This document shows, piece after piece, positions 9,656 to 20,978 of a DNA stretch of 64,000 nt. The notes under the pieces were generated by a model. It searched no databases. It was given only the letters and a program-made list of their open reading frames with translations, and was not told where the DNA came from. This stretch comes from Yersinia canariae (GTDB lineage: Bacteria; Pseudomonadota; Gammaproteobacteria; Enterobacterales; Enterobacteriaceae): NCBI RefSeq assembly GCF_009831415.1, contig NZ_CP043727.1, positions 4,402,001 to 4,466,000 of the forward strand. The letters are read 5' to 3'. Each line of letters begins with the position of its first letter. The first letter of the stretch is position 1. The position numbers and the translations under genes were made by a program.

Positions 9656-9978
9656 GCCAGTGGATCCCACTTTGCCCATTAAACGATATTTTGCCCGGTA
9701 GCGGTGTATGCGGTCTGATTGGTGAGCATCAAATCGCGGTCTTTCGGCCTTATGCTGACGACCAGGTTTTTGCCATCAGCAACATTGACCCTTTTGCTCA
9801 GGCCAGTGTGCTGTCGCGCGGGTTAATTGCAGAACATCAAGGTGATTTGTGGGTGGCTAGCCCCCTGAAGAAACAACATTTCCGCCTACATGATGGCTTC
9901 TGCCTGGAAGATGAAACACGCTCGGTTACCCATTATGACGTGCGGGTACGTGACGGTATTGTGCAAGTCAAAGCGTAA
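9652..9978 (+). CDS. nirD: Nitrite reductase, small subunit
   Basis: A 108-residue partner of NirB in the NADH-nitrite reductase. It has a Rieske-like beta fold (VFAISNIDPFAQASVLSRG, VASPLKKQHFRLHDGFCLED), but the C-x-H pairs that hold a Rieske cluster are replaced, as is usual for enterobacterial NirD. A structural or assembly role is therefore likely. The ATG overlaps the nirB stop (ATGA), indicating translational coupling. A small ATCCGG/CCGGAT hairpin at 9991-10008 lies between nirD and nirC and might modulate downstream expression. Confidence 0.95.
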   Translation: MSQWIPLCPLNDILPGSGVCGLIGEHQIAVFRPYADDQVFAISNIDPFAQASVLSRGLIAEHQGDLWVASPLKKQHFRLHDGFCLEDETRSVTHYDVRVRDGIVQVKA

Positions 9979-10036
9979 TAAATAACAGTTATCCGGTCAG
10001 CGCCGGATGACCATAAAATAACTCTCGATCACAGGT

Positions 10037-10849
10037 ATGAGTATGTATACAGACACAATTAACAAATGCGCTGCCAATGCCGCCCGCATCGTCAAGTTGG
10101 CCAAAGAAAGCCCACTGGGTTTTTGGATTGGTTCAGCCATGGCCGGTGCCTATGTCGGCCTTGGCATTATTCTGATTTTTACTCTGGGTAATCTGATTGA
10201 CCCGGCATATCGTCCATTAGTCATGGGAGCCACCTTTGGCCTGGCACTGACCTTGGTGATTATCGCCGGTTCTGAGCTGTTTACCGGCCACACCATGTTC
10301 CTGACCTTCGGTGTCAAAGCCGGCACTATCAAATCCAGTCAAATGTGGGCGGTATTACCACAAACCTGGCTGGGGAATCTGCTGGGCTCTGTTTTTGTCG
10401 CCCTACTCTATTACTATGGCGGCGGTAATTTGCTGTCCGTAGACACCAGTTTGGTACACACCGCCGCGCTGGCAAAAACCTCTGCGCCCGCTATGACCTT
10501 ATTCTTTAAGGGTGTATTATGTAACTGGCTGGTTTGTCTGGCGATCTGGATGGCAATTCGTGTTGAAGGTGCGGCGAAGTTTATCGCCATCTGGTGGTGT
10601 TTACTGGCCTTTATTGCCTCTGGTTATGAGCACTCCGTGGCCAATATGACGCTGTTTGCTTTGTCCTGGTTTGGTCATCACAGCGAGGCTTACACCCTGA
10701 GTGGCATCGGCCACAATTTATTGTGGGTCACACTGGGGAATACCTTGTCAGGCGCAGTATTTATGGGGCTGGGCTACTGGTATGCCACGCCACGGGAGCA
10801 ACGCCCACAGCCTGCGCCAGTCAATGCGCCCCAAGCCGTAAAAGAGTGA
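10037..10849 (+). CDS. nirC: Nitrite transporter of the formate/nitrite (FNT) family
   Basis: A 270-residue integral membrane channel with about six hydrophobic segments. Characteristic FNT motifs include PLGFWIGSAMAGAYVGLGI and GSELFTGHTMF near the N-terminal half, and CNWLVCLAIWMA, SGYEHSVANMTLF further on. It conducts nitrite across the inner membrane, supplying NirBD and limiting toxic accumulation. It lies between nirD and cysG in the operon. Length is close to E. coli NirC (268). No oddities were noted. Confidence 0.95.
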   Translation: MSMYTDTINKCAANAARIVKLAKESPLGFWIGSAMAGAYVGLGIILIFTLGNLIDPAYRPLVMGATFGLALTLVIIAGSELFTGHTMFLTFGVKAGTIKSSQMWAVLPQTWLGNLLGSVFVALLYYYGGGNLLSVDTSLVHTAALAKTSAPAMTLFFKGVLCNWLVCLAIWMAIRVEGAAKFIAIWWCLLAFIASGYEHSVANMTLFALSWFGHHSEAYTLSGIGHNLLWVTLGNTLSGAVFMGLGYWYATPREQRPQPAPVNAPQAVKE

Positions 10850-10912
10850 TTTTTGCAAGATTAATGGCAAAAGGGTTTACCCCCTAGCGGCCTCAACCTG
10901 AAGGATTGCCCC

Positions 10913-12331
10913 ATGGACTACTTCCCGATTTTCTGCCAACTGCAAAACAAAGCCTGCCTGCTGGTCGGTGGTGGTGAAGTGGCCGAACGCAAAGCCCGTT
11001 TATTGCTCGATGCTGGCGCACTCGTCACCGTCAATGCGTGTGAATTTACGCCGCAGTTTCACGATTGGGCGGAACAGGGGCAACTTTCATTGGTCAGCGG
11101 CGAATTCGCACCGGAACTGTTAGCAGAAAAATGGCTGGTGATTGCAGCAACTGATCAGGTGGCCGTCAATGCTTTAGTCTATCAAAGCGCCAACCAACAA
11201 CGGGTATTTTGCAATGTGGTTGATGACCCAAAACGCACTAGTTTTATCATGCCATCAATCATCGACCGCTCTCCTATCATGATTGCCATCTCTTCTGGCG
11301 GTAAAGCCCCGGTCTTGGCCCGATTGCTGCGCGAAAAACTCGAGGCCATGCTGCCACAGCATTTGGGGCAGTTGGCACAGTTGGCGGGTGATTTACGCCA
11401 GCGGGTGAAACAGCATTTTGCCGCCATGACTGACCGCCGCCGCTTCTGGGAAAAACTGCTGACCCACGACCGTCTGGCGCAATCGCTGGCTAATGAAGAC
11501 CGAGTACAAGTCGAGCGGCACGTCGAGCAACTGTTCAATGCGCCACTTGCTGATCGCGGTGAAGTGGTGCTAGTGGGCGCAGGGCCAGGTGATGCCGGCT
11601 TACTGACATTGAAAGGTTTGCAGCAAATTCAGCAAGCTGACGTAGTGGTTTATGACCGCTTAGTATCGGATGAAGTCATGAATTTGGTGCGCCGCGATGC
11701 CGAGCGAATTTTTGTCGGTAAAGAGTCTGGCCGCCACACAGTACCGCAAGAACAAATTAATCAGATTCTATTGCAGCAGGCGCGGCAGGGAAAACGTGTC
11801 GTGCGTCTGAAAGGTGGCGATCCATTTATTTTCGGCCGTGGCGGCGAAGAATTGGAAACACTGGCAGACTACAACATTCCGTTTTCCGTCGTTCCGGGGA
11901 TAACAGCGGCTTCTGGCTGCTCAGCCTACAGCGGAATTCCGCTGACTCACCGCGATCACGCCCAAAGTGTACGGCTGATTACCGGCCACGCCAAGCAAGA
12001 CAGTCAGTTAGATTGGGCCAATCTGGCAGCCGAAAAACAGACGCTGGTATTCTATATGGGGCTATCGCAGGCCGGTGAAATTCAACAGCAACTGATTCGG
12101 CACGGCATGCCAGCCACAACACCAGTGGCTCTGGTCGAGAACGGCACCTCGCGGCATCAACAGGTGGTGAGTGGCGAACTGAGCCAGTTGGCGCTACTTT
12201 CCCAGCAGGTCAGCAGCCCGAGTTTGATCATCGTCGGCAGTGTGGTTAGTTTGCGCGAAAAACTGAATTGGTTTTCCAGCGCTGAGCATGGCAAGGCTGG
12301 GGTAAAGGAACAAATTGAACGAGTGAGTTAA
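10913..12331 (+). CDS. cysG: Siroheme synthase (multifunctional)
   Basis: A 472-residue fusion of two enzymes. Residues 1 to about 210 are the precorrin-2 dehydrogenase/sirohydrochlorin ferrochelatase part, with the NAD-binding [13 protein letters not shown] and the [21 protein letters not shown] segment. Residues from about 215 are uroporphyrinogen-III methyltransferase, with [17 protein letters not shown] and [16 protein letters not shown]. Together they convert uroporphyrinogen III to siroheme, the prosthetic group of NirB and of sulfite reductase. As last gene of the nir operon it couples cofactor supply to nitrite reduction. It is followed by a strong hairpin at 12346-12367. Confidence 0.97.
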   Translation: MDYFPIFCQLQNKACLLVGGGEVAERKARLLLDAGALVTVNACEFTPQFHDWAEQGQLSLVSGEFAPELLAEKWLVIAATDQVAVNALVYQSANQQRVFCNVVDDPKRTSFIMPSIIDRSPIMIAISSGGKAPVLARLLREKLEAMLPQHLGQLAQLAGDLRQRVKQHFAAMTDRRRFWEKLLTHDRLAQSLANEDRVQVERHVEQLFNAPLADRGEVVLVGAGPGDAGLLTLKGLQQIQQADVVVYDRLVSDEVMNLVRRDAERIFVGKESGRHTVPQEQINQILLQQARQGKRVVRLKGGDPFIFGRGGEELETLADYNIPFSVVPGITAASGCSAYSGIPLTHRDHAQSVRLITGHAKQDSQLDWANLAAEKQTLVFYMGLSQAGEIQQQLIRHGMPATTPVALVENGTSRHQQVVSGELSQLALLSQQVSSPSLIIVGSVVSLREKLNWFSSAEHGKAGVKEQIERVS

Positions 12332-12345
12332 ACTGAATTGGCTCT

Positions 12346-12367
12346 GAAGGGGGAGAAATCCCCCTTC
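12346..12367. terminator. Bidirectional terminator between cysG and trpS
   Basis: A perfect 9-bp stem, GAAGGGGGA / TCCCCCTTC, with a GAAA loop lies between convergent genes. The tetraloop and GC-rich stem are typical of intrinsic terminators, although the T-tracts are short. Confidence 0.75.
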
Positions 12368-12386
12368 GGCTAACTTATTGATTCAC

Positions 12387-14122
<1,736 letters not shown>

Positions 14123-14130
<8 letters not shown>

Positions 14131-14800
14131 TGGCAGACATCGCCAATTCACTGCGCATGGCATCAATGACTTTGGCATAATCCGGCTGATTAAAAATAGC
14201 CGACCCCGCCACAAACATATCAGCACCTGCGGCGGCTATAGCGCGGATATTATCCACTTTAACGCCACCATCCACTTCCAGACGAATATCATAGCCGCTG
14301 TCATCAATCAGTTTGCGTACCTGACGCAATTTATTGAGTGTTTCGGGAATGAAAGACTGCCCACCGAACCCTGGATTCACCGACATCAACAAAATGACAT
14401 CCAGCTTATCCATCACATAGTCAAGGTAGCTAAGAGGGGTGGCGGGGTTGAACACCAAGCCCGCTTTACAACCACTTTCTTTAATGAGTTGCAAAGTGCG
14501 GTCAACATGCTCGGAAGCTTCAGGATGGAATGAAATATAGGTGGCACCCGCTTTGGCGAAGTCCGGGACAATGCGGTCAACCGGTTTCACCATCAGATGG
14601 ACATCAATAGGGGCAGTGATACCGTAATCGCGCAGAGCCTTGCATACCATCGGCCCGATAGTCAGATTAGGAACGTAATGATTGTCCATCACATCAAAAT
14701 GCACAACATCAGCACCGGCGGCGAGCACCTTAGCAGTATCTTCACCCAAACGGGCAAAATCGGCTGACAGAATAGACGGGGCAATTAAAAACTTTTTCAT
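14123..14800 (-). CDS. rpe: Ribulose-phosphate 3-epimerase
   Basis: A 225-residue TIM-barrel enzyme of the pentose phosphate pathway interconverting ribulose-5-phosphate and xylulose-5-phosphate. It begins [19 protein letters not shown], with the metal ligands in [17 protein letters not shown] and LEVDGGVK, and the phosphate-binding [12 protein letters not shown]. An in-frame TTG at 14812 is possible, but GGAG six bases before ATG 14800 decides the start. Between dam and gph as in E. coli. Confidence 0.96.
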
Positions 14801-14907
14801 CCGCTTCTCCAAACGTATCTCTTTGTTTTATGGGATATCAGCCTTGTTGAAAACTGTCTATCTCATAAATCACTGGGTTTGAATCTTTACCGAGCGGCAA
14901 TTCCCGC

Positions 14908-15720
14908 TCAGCTATACAGCGCCAAAAGCTCATTCACTTTACTACGGCCAAGGATATTACGGCTGATAGTACGGCGCGCTTTTACCACATGCAGTGACGC
15001 CTGGTAATACCAATCGCGCGTCAGCTCTGTGTCGTGATTAGAAATCAGAACCGGGATCTGGTTTTCTGCTGACAACTGATAAGCCAGGCGAGCCAGATTC
15101 TGTTGATCCGCCAGACCAAAGTTACTGGTGTGATATGCCGTAAAATTAGCCGTCGCTGACAATGGCGCATACGGAGGATCGCAGTAAACCACCGCCCCGT
15201 GCACCGCTTTTAGCAAAGTTTCCTGATAATGCTCACAAACAAAAACTGCATTTTGTGATTTTTCAGCAAACCAATACAGCTCATTTTCCGGGAAGTAAGG
15301 CTTTTTGTAACGACCAAAAGGCACATTGAATTCACCGCTCAAATTATAACGACACAGACCGTTATAACAATGGCGATTCAAATAGAGAAACAATAATGCA
15401 CGGCGATAAGCATTGGTACTGGAGTTAAATTCTTGACGCAGTTGGTAAAAATGCTCGGAATTATTGAAATCACCCGTGAATAAAACGCGAGCATCCCGCA
15501 CGAAATCATCAGTGCGGTCCTTCACGATATTGTAGAGGTTGATAAGATCGCTGTTGATATCGGCCAGTATGTAAGACTCATACTCAGTGTTAAGAAACAC
15601 CGAACCCGCACCGACGAATGGCTCTATCAAGCAGTCTCCCGCTGGAAGATGGCGTCGAATGTCATCAACCAGCGGGTATTTCCCACCAGCCCATTTTAAA
15701 AAAGCGCGGTTTTTCTTCAT
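14908..15720 (-). CDS. dam: DNA adenine methylase (GATC)
   Basis: A 270-residue N6-adenine methyltransferase acting on GATC, used in mismatch repair strand choice, replication timing and gene control. The AdoMet-binding motif is FLKWAGGKYPLVDDI near the N terminus (FxGxG-like), and the catalytic DPPY lies at residues 181-184. It is full length compared with E. coli Dam (278) and shows no damage. It is flanked by damX upstream and rpe downstream in a conserved operon. Confidence 0.97.
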   Translation of the reverse strand: MKKNRAFLKWAGGKYPLVDDIRRHLPAGDCLIEPFVGAGSVFLNTEYESYILADINSDLINLYNIVKDRTDDFVRDARVLFTGDFNNSEHFYQLRQEFNSSTNAYRRALLFLYLNRHCYNGLCRYNLSGEFNVPFGRYKKPYFPENELYWFAEKSQNAVFVCEHYQETLLKAVHGAVVYCDPPYAPLSATANFTAYHTSNFGLADQQNLARLAYQLSAENQIPVLISNHDTELTRDWYYQASLHVVKARRTISRNILGRSKVNELLALYS

Positions 15721-15803
15721 GCCGTCAGTTAGCTACTTAATAATTCAGAGCCGCAGATTGTACTCTGTTTCAGACAGCACATCAGCGCACAAATAAGAAT
15801 GAT

Positions 15804-16802
15804 TTATTTTTTAAGGTCTTGCTGCACTTGTTGTACAGGTTTAACCCACGGTTTTTTCGCCTGAACATCGGCGGGTAAAGTTGCTATAGCCCTTTTTGCA
15901 TCAGCAGAAGAGGCGTAGTTGCCACTCACTAAGATGTACCAAGGCCGACCATCACGTTTGGTTTCATAAACATGATAGTCAGATAATTTTTGCTGCTTAG
16001 CATAGGCATTCAAGGTATCTGAGCGCGAAGCACTGCTCAGTTGCAACGTGAAGTGGCTACCAGGGGCATTTTTCAATGCACTGCTGCTGCCAGCCGAACC
16101 TGATTTCACTACCGCAGAGGCGGCTGGAGAGACTGCCGTAGTCGGATTTTTATGACTAACAGCAGGTTGTTTAGTTGCTGCGGTGGCCTGCTTCTGAGCC
16201 GGGTGAGTCATTGATTCCCGAGCCACTGGCGCTTTCGCCCCTTTCGAGGTTGAAACGGTAGCAGGTGCTGTCGGTAAAGTGGATGTCTGGCCGTCATTCA
16301 TATTCTGAGACAGCGTATCGACCTGGCCTTGTGTCTGAGACAGCGCGTCAGACATATTGCCCGGTAATTCAACACGTTGAGTTGGGCTGTTTGCAGAAGG
16401 CTGCACAGCGGCCTCAGTCGGTGTCGGAGAAATCGGCGGAACATTAATATCTTGTGGCTGAGCCGTGTTTTTCACGCCATTAGCATCATGACCATCAGTG
16501 GCGTTATTCGCCACGGCGGGTTGAGTATTATTACCGCTGGTCAATGAAGATGAATCAGACAGATTAATGTTTCTCGCAGCATCCACATTAGGATTCTGCT
16601 GTGATGCTTCATGCTCTGTCGGGGCTTTGAGAGCTGAACCGATGGCAATAATAATGAGCAGCAGCACTAAAATGCCAATACCAATCATCATATGTTGGCG
16701 TGAAACAGCCAGCTTAGGCCCAGTTGAGGACTTGCGGGCACGTGTAGGACGACGGTCACTGCTATCTGGTTTCAGATCGTCTTCCGGCTTTAAATCATCC
16801 AT
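15804..16802 (-). CDS. damX: Cell-division protein DamX, SPOR domain
   Basis: A 332-residue bitopic inner-membrane protein that joins the septal ring. An N-terminal cytoplasmic part rich in charged residues precedes one membrane helix (MMIGIGILVLLLIIIAIGSAL). A long low-complexity linker rich in Ala, Thr, Pro, Ser and Gln follows. A C-terminal SPOR domain (FTLQLSSASRSDTLNAYAKQ...WYILVSGNYASSADAKRAI) binds denuded septal peptidoglycan. It is shorter than the E. coli protein (428), the difference lying in the linker. The gap to aroB holds a diverged ERIC-like repeat. Confidence 0.93.
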   Translation of the reverse strand: MDDLKPEDDLKPDSSDRRPTRARKSSTGPKLAVSRQHMMIGIGILVLLLIIIAIGSALKAPTEHEASQQNPNVDAARNINLSDSSSLTSGNNTQPAVANNATDGHDANGVKNTAQPQDINVPPISPTPTEAAVQPSANSPTQRVELPGNMSDALSQTQGQVDTLSQNMNDGQTSTLPTAPATVSTSKGAKAPVARESMTHPAQKQATAATKQPAVSHKNPTTAVSPAASAVVKSGSAGSSSALKNAPGSHFTLQLSSASRSDTLNAYAKQQKLSDYHVYETKRDGRPWYILVSGNYASSADAKRAIATLPADVQAKKPWVKPVQQVQQDLKK

Positions 16803-16940
16803 CTAAACCCTCCAACTAGAGGCAAAAGCCAACCACATTTATCACTGCGATCCGGCTGATTGATTTTACTGACTGCTAACAGGCTAAACCGCCCGCAGCA
16901 AAGGAATATGATGTTTCTATGATACAACATCATAGAACTT

Positions 16941-17218
16941 ATGAGCATACTCTTCGAACTTGAAACTGTGGGAAGTTAGCCGCTCTTGTTACTCGGTCAT
17001 TCCTGGGCCTTACCTCGACAAAGCCGCTGCAAGCAGCGTTCAAATCAGCTCCCGCCAGATTTGCCTCTCAACTCACTGAATTATATCAGTTCAGCTAGGA
17101 AATAAGCCCCATCAGAAGCTCAGACTGCGGGCTAACACAAGTGTTGATCAAAAAGGTTTACAGCCCCATTTTTCCTTCACTTGCTACCTACCAGCAACGC
17201 CAATGACGTTGAGTATCA
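16941..17218 (-). repeat. Diverged ERIC-like repeat with two internal inserts
   Basis: Read on the minus strand, this gap between aroB and damX shows in order: an ERIC-like left end (GATACTCAACG...TTGCTGGTAGGTAGCAA), an unmatched stretch of about 70-80 bp, and ERIC core remnants (TCAGTGAGTTGAGAGG). A module then matches the insert in the igaA-proximal ERIC (TGATTTGAACGCTGC, GCAGCGGC, CCAGGAATGACCGAGTAA), followed by an ERIC-like right end (CAGTTTCAAGTTCGAAGAGTATG). Boundaries are approximate. It lies inside an operon, so it would be transcribed. The rest of the 433-bp gap holds nothing I recognise. Confidence 0.6.
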
Positions 17219-17235
17219 AGCATAAAATATCACTT

Positions 17236-18336
17236 TTATGCTATTTTCGATGACTGGCAATCAGCGATAGAAGCCAGCACCATATCATGTGCAATACCAC
17301 CACGGACTTCTGATTTACCTATCGCAGTGGGTAGCACCAGACGAAGCTCCCCGGCCAGCACTTTTTTATCTCGCATCATGTGCGGCAGATAAGACTCTGG
17401 CGTCATTTCCTGCGGCCCGCAAACTGGCAGACCAGCACGTAAGAGTAGTGCCTTAATACGCTCAACATCTTTGTCGGAGAACTGGCCCAATCGCCGGGAG
17501 GTATGTGCTGCCATCACCATACCGGCGGCAACTGCTTCCCCATGTAGCCAGACGCCATAACCCATTTCGGCCTCAATGGCATGGCCATAAGTATGACCCA
17601 AATTGAGTAAAGCGCGCATCCCGTTCTCTTCACGTTCATCGGCGGCAACAACATCAGCTTTCAATTCACAGCAACAGCGGATGCAGTAAGCTAATGCTGA
17701 CATATCCAGTGCGAGAAGTGAGTCGATATTAGCTTCCAGCCACTCAAAGAAAGCGGCGTCAAGAATAATGCCGTATTTGATAACTTCAGCCAGCCCGGAA
17801 GCAAGCTCACGTGGAGGGAGGGTTTTGAGACAATTAAGGTCAACCACCACCGATGCAGGCTGGTAGAAAGCACCAATCATGTTTTTACCCAAGGGGTGAT
17901 TCACTGCGGTTTTACCACCAACAGAGGAATCCACTTGAGAAAGTAAGGTGGTAGGAACTTGAATAAAGCGAACGCCACGCTGATAGCAAGCAGCGGCAAA
18001 ACCGGTCAGGTCGCCTACTACACCGCCGCCTAAGGCGACGAGCGTAGTATCACGACCGTGCGGTTTTTCCAGAAGGGCAGAAAACACCTGCTCCAGAACA
18101 CTCAGAGATTTATACTGTTCACCATCAGGTAAAATCACCTGATCGACTTTAATGCCGCTTTGCTCCAGCACTGCCCGGAGCGAATCCAGATAGAGCGGCG
18201 CTAGCGTTTGGTTAGTGACCAACATAACCTGGTCACCCGCCTTTAGCGGCTTAAAAGAGGCCGGATCATTGAACAATCCAGCAGCAATCGTAATCGGGTA
18301 GCTACGCTCCCCTAACGTGACAGTAATCTGCTCCAT
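17236..18336 (-). CDS. aroB: 3-dehydroquinate synthase
   Basis: A 366-residue NAD- and Zn-dependent enzyme, the second step of the shikimate pathway, converting DAHP to 3-dehydroquinate. The NAD-binding loop [19 protein letters not shown] and the segments [10 protein letters not shown] and [11 protein letters not shown], with metal-binding Glu and His residues, are visible. Length agrees with the family (362 in E. coli). It follows aroK after 56 bp and is co-directional, as in the conserved aroKB operon. Confidence 0.97.
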   Translation of the reverse strand: MEQITVTLGERSYPITIAAGLFNDPASFKPLKAGDQVMLVTNQTLAPLYLDSLRAVLEQSGIKVDQVILPDGEQYKSLSVLEQVFSALLEKPHGRDTTLVALGGGVVGDLTGFAAACYQRGVRFIQVPTTLLSQVDSSVGGKTAVNHPLGKNMIGAFYQPASVVVDLNCLKTLPPRELASGLAEVIKYGIILDAAFFEWLEANIDSLLALDMSALAYCIRCCCELKADVVAADEREENGMRALLNLGHTYGHAIEAEMGYGVWLHGEAVAAGMVMAAHTSRRLGQFSDKDVERIKALLLRAGLPVCGPQEMTPESYLPHMMRDKKVLAGELRLVLPTAIGKSEVRGGIAHDMVLASIADCQSSKIA

Positions 18337-18392
18337 GTCGCGCCCAGTAACCTTCTTAACTTACGCCCGTGGGCATTAGTAAAATGCTAAAA

Positions 18393-18914
18393 TCAGTTAC
18401 TTTCCAGCATGTTGATAATCTGGTTAGCAACAACTTTCGCGCTTTGATCGTCAGTGCGGATGGTGACATCTGCAATTTCTTCGTATAACGGATTACGTTC
18501 TTTTGCCAGTGCTTCTAACACTTCACGCGGAGGCGAATCAACCTGCAACAACGGACGTTTTTTGTCGCGCTGAGTACGGGCCAACTGCTTTTCGATCGTG
18601 GTTTCCAAGTACACCACAACGCCACGGGCTGACAAACGGTTACGGGTTTCTCTGGATTTAACAGAGCCACCACCGGTTGCCAGAACAATGCCTTGTTTTT
18701 CCGTCAGTTCATTAATAACTTTTTCTTCACGATCGCGGAAACCTTCTTCGCCTTCCACGTCGAATACCCAGCCCACGTCAGCTCCGGTGCGTCGCTCAAT
18801 TTCTTGATCAGAGTCGAAAAACTCCATATTGAGTTGCTGAGCTAACTGACGACCAATAGTGCTTTTGCCGGCACCCATAGGCCCAACCAGAAAGATATTG
18901 CGTTTCTCTGCCAT
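18393..18914 (-). CDS. aroK: Shikimate kinase I
   Basis: A 173-residue P-loop kinase that phosphorylates shikimate using ATP. Walker A is GPMGAGKST at residues 11-19. The shikimate-binding [13 protein letters not shown] and VLATGGGSV motifs and the lid region [11 protein letters not shown] follow. It is first in the aroKB array. The leader upstream (minus strand) contains a TTGACG and TACAAG pair 17 bp apart that could be its promoter. Confidence 0.97.
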   Translation of the reverse strand: MAEKRNIFLVGPMGAGKSTIGRQLAQQLNMEFFDSDQEIERRTGADVGWVFDVEGEEGFRDREEKVINELTEKQGIVLATGGGSVKSRETRNRLSARGVVVYLETTIEKQLARTQRDKKRPLLQVDSPPREVLEALAKERNPLYEEIADVTIRTDDQSAKVVANQIINMLESN

Positions 18915-19150
18915 GTTTTTGGTATTACTAAGACTATTCGTTAATGATAACCCGCCCCGCCAATCAAATTAGCAACGGGACCTAAACTGAAACCTCATGA
19001 GCGATAGTGCGAGATCAGACGGAAAATTATCTCAGCACTTCTGGTAGTTTGGCAACCGAATAAATCGTTGTACACGTCGTGGGAGGGAAACCATACGTTT
19101 TTATCGGCGTATCAACGTTATTAAAAACCTCGGAGCTCAATTCGGTAACC

Positions 19151-19179
19151 CTTGTAAGCTAAATCGGAGGCAGCGTCAA
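19151..19179 (-). promoter_or_regulatory. Candidate sigma-70 promoter for aroK
   Basis: On the minus strand, TTGACG (19179-19174) and TACAAG (19156-19151) are separated by 17 bp. This would give a leader of about 230 bases before aroK. The rest of the 347-bp hofQ-aroK gap contains no gene. The promoter is inferred from the sequence match only. Confidence 0.45.
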
Positions 19180-19261
19180 ATTTAGAAGCCTCCTATCACA
19201 CAAAAAGTTGCAGAAAGTCACCAAGATTGACCCGTTTTCATAAATCAGCACCTCATAAGAC

Positions 19262-20563
19262 TCATGCGCTGATTAACCTTGGTGTGATGAAAATAACTAA
19301 CTCCCGACGACTTTGTTGCTGGGCATCCTGTTTAAATAGCCCGCCCAGCCAAGGAATATCGGCCAGTATGGGCACTTTATTAATGCCCTGACTGCTTTTT
19401 TGCTGAAAAATCCCACCTAACACAATAGTTTCACCATCATTTACGGTTATTTGGGTTTTTATTTCCTGCTTATCTATTAGTAAAGTTTCACTATCGCCAC
19501 GTTTCATCGCCATTCCTGGCATATTTTGGCTGATTTTTAAGTTTAAAGTAATTTTGCCATTACGCAGTATTTTGGGGGTAACTTCCATCCCTAATACTGC
19601 CTCTTTGAACTCAATCGTCGTAACCCCTTTTTTACCCTGCGAAACGGTATAAGGAATATCAGAACCTTGCTTTATGCTGGCAGTTTGCTGATGTGAAGTC
19701 ACTAAACGCGGGCTGGCAATAATATCGACCTGATTTTCTTGTTCCAGTGCGCTCAACTCCAGTTCTAGCAGACGCCCTCCGATGCGGGCAACATTAAATC
19801 CTACATTGACGGCGCTATTGGGCAGCGGCAAGTTAACATTAAAATCACTCATTCGAAGTGATGGCTCTTGTTTCGCATCCCCCATTCCCCAACGCACGCC
19901 AAGTTCCTGCAAATTTTCACGACTGATGGTCACAATATGCGCAGCAATTTGTACTTGCTGTAAAGGTAAATCCATCTCTGTCAGCCAGCTTTTCAATAAT
20001 GCTAATGATGCGGGAGTATCGCGAATTAATAATGTATTTGTACGTTTATCTACCACAACACTGCCCAGTGGGGAAAGCAGCCCCCCCTCAGCCAAATTCA
20101 AACTCTCCGCGACTTGTTCAGCATCCGCATATTGCATGGCAAGGCTCAAATTACTCAGAGATTCCGGTGCTGCTTTTTGTTCGGCCCGCTGTCGCCGGTC
20201 TTCGATATCCTGCTCAGTGAAGACCATCATCACCACACCTTCACGTTCAACTTTCAGGCGACTCATGCGCAAAACAATAGCAAGCGCTTGCTCCCAAGGG
20301 ACATCAACCAACTTTAAACTAAGATTGCCGCTGACTTCTGTTGCAATCACTAAATTCAATTGCTGATAATCCGCCAATGCTTGTAGCACAATGGAGACAG
20401 GGGCATCTTGAAATTCCAGAGTCACTGGAACGCCACCTTTTGCACTCGCTGAAAAGGGATTGGCCAGTAACATGCTGAACAACAAGAGAATATATAATGA
20501 CTCTCGTGTCGCGCGGCAGACAGAAGAAAACCTGTTTTTCATTTTAATTGTATAAATTACCAT
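19262..20563 (-). CDS. hofQ: HofQ secretin-like outer-membrane protein
   Basis: A 433-residue protein of the secretin family (PilQ/ComE type), used in E. coli for taking up DNA as a nutrient. A signal peptide ends near FSASAKG. AMIN/STN-like N domains follow (VSIVLQALADYQQLNLVIA, NTLLIRDTPASLALLKSWL). The C-terminal secretin domain has VDIIASPRLVTSHQQTASIKQGSDIPY and ETIVLGGIFQQ...VPILADIPWLGGLFK. ATG 20563 has AAGGAA eight bases upstream, which supports this start over the internal ATG. It is last in hofMNOPQ. No pilin genes are nearby. Confidence 0.9.
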   Translation of the reverse strand: MVIYTIKMKNRFSSVCRATRESLYILLLFSMLLANPFSASAKGGVPVTLEFQDAPVSIVLQALADYQQLNLVIATEVSGNLSLKLVDVPWEQALAIVLRMSRLKVEREGVVMMVFTEQDIEDRRQRAEQKAAPESLSNLSLAMQYADAEQVAESLNLAEGGLLSPLGSVVVDKRTNTLLIRDTPASLALLKSWLTEMDLPLQQVQIAAHIVTISRENLQELGVRWGMGDAKQEPSLRMSDFNVNLPLPNSAVNVGFNVARIGGRLLELELSALEQENQVDIIASPRLVTSHQQTASIKQGSDIPYTVSQGKKGVTTIEFKEAVLGMEVTPKILRNGKITLNLKISQNMPGMAMKRGDSETLLIDKQEIKTQITVNDGETIVLGGIFQQKSSQGINKVPILADIPWLGGLFKQDAQQQSRRELVIFITPRLISA

Positions 20564-20597
20564 CAGACTAATTCCTTTTAATGCTGATTATTCATCG

Positions 20598-20978
20598 CTA
20601 GCGCATTGATAACACTACCGATCCCGACAAACCTGAGCATGGTTTGTCAGGATTGACATGCTGTAGGCTGACCTGCCGCTCACTGATGTGGGTCACCTGC
20701 CAATGGGGCAATAAGCGTGTTTCTATGACCAGTTTTCGCCACTCACCCTCTGGCCGCTGTACCCAACCGGAATGGTAATCAGCACCACGGACAATGCCCT
20801 GTAATTGCCAATTAGTAAGTTCTCTCCGGTCATCATCACAAGACTCTGTTGATATTCGCTGGAAAGGATTGCGCTCAATCACCGCCCATACAGGTTCTGC
20901 GCTGACGGCCGAAGTCAGTGATATTGTTATCAACAGCCCTCCGATAATCCATTCTCTATGGCGACAATGACTACTCAT
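20598..20978 (-). CDS. hofP: HofP, DNA-utilisation cluster protein
   Basis: A 126-residue protein with an N-terminal hydrophobic signal-like stretch (GGLLITISLTSAVSAEPVW) and a short periplasmic domain (ERNPFQRI, LQGIVRGADYHSGWVQRP) of the PilP-like lipoprotein/pilot type. A GTG at 20984 is possible, but ATG 20978 with AAGG five bases upstream is preferred. It overlaps the end of hofO by 8 bases. Sequence conservation in this family is low, so the name rests mainly on position in the cluster and general architecture. Confidence 0.75.
   Translation of the reverse strand: MSSHCRHREWIIGGLLITISLTSAVSAEPVWAVIERNPFQRISTESCDDDRRELTNWQLQGIVRGADYHSGWVQRPEGEWRKLVIETRLLPHWQVTHISERQVSLQHVNPDKPCSGLSGSVVLSMR

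Noticed and set aside
9652..9978. NirD lacking Rieske cluster ligands, first taken as a defect
   Set aside because: Enterobacterial NirD proteins normally lack these residues, so this is not unusual.
9991..10008. ATCCGG/CCGGAT hairpin between nirD and nirC as a terminator
   Set aside because: It lies inside a well-known operon, has a short stem and no T-run. It may at most be a weak attenuator or processing site.
19782..20366. 194-codon plus-strand frame antisense to hofQ
   Set aside because: It is antisense to a clear secretin gene, is compositionally odd and has no recognisable domain.
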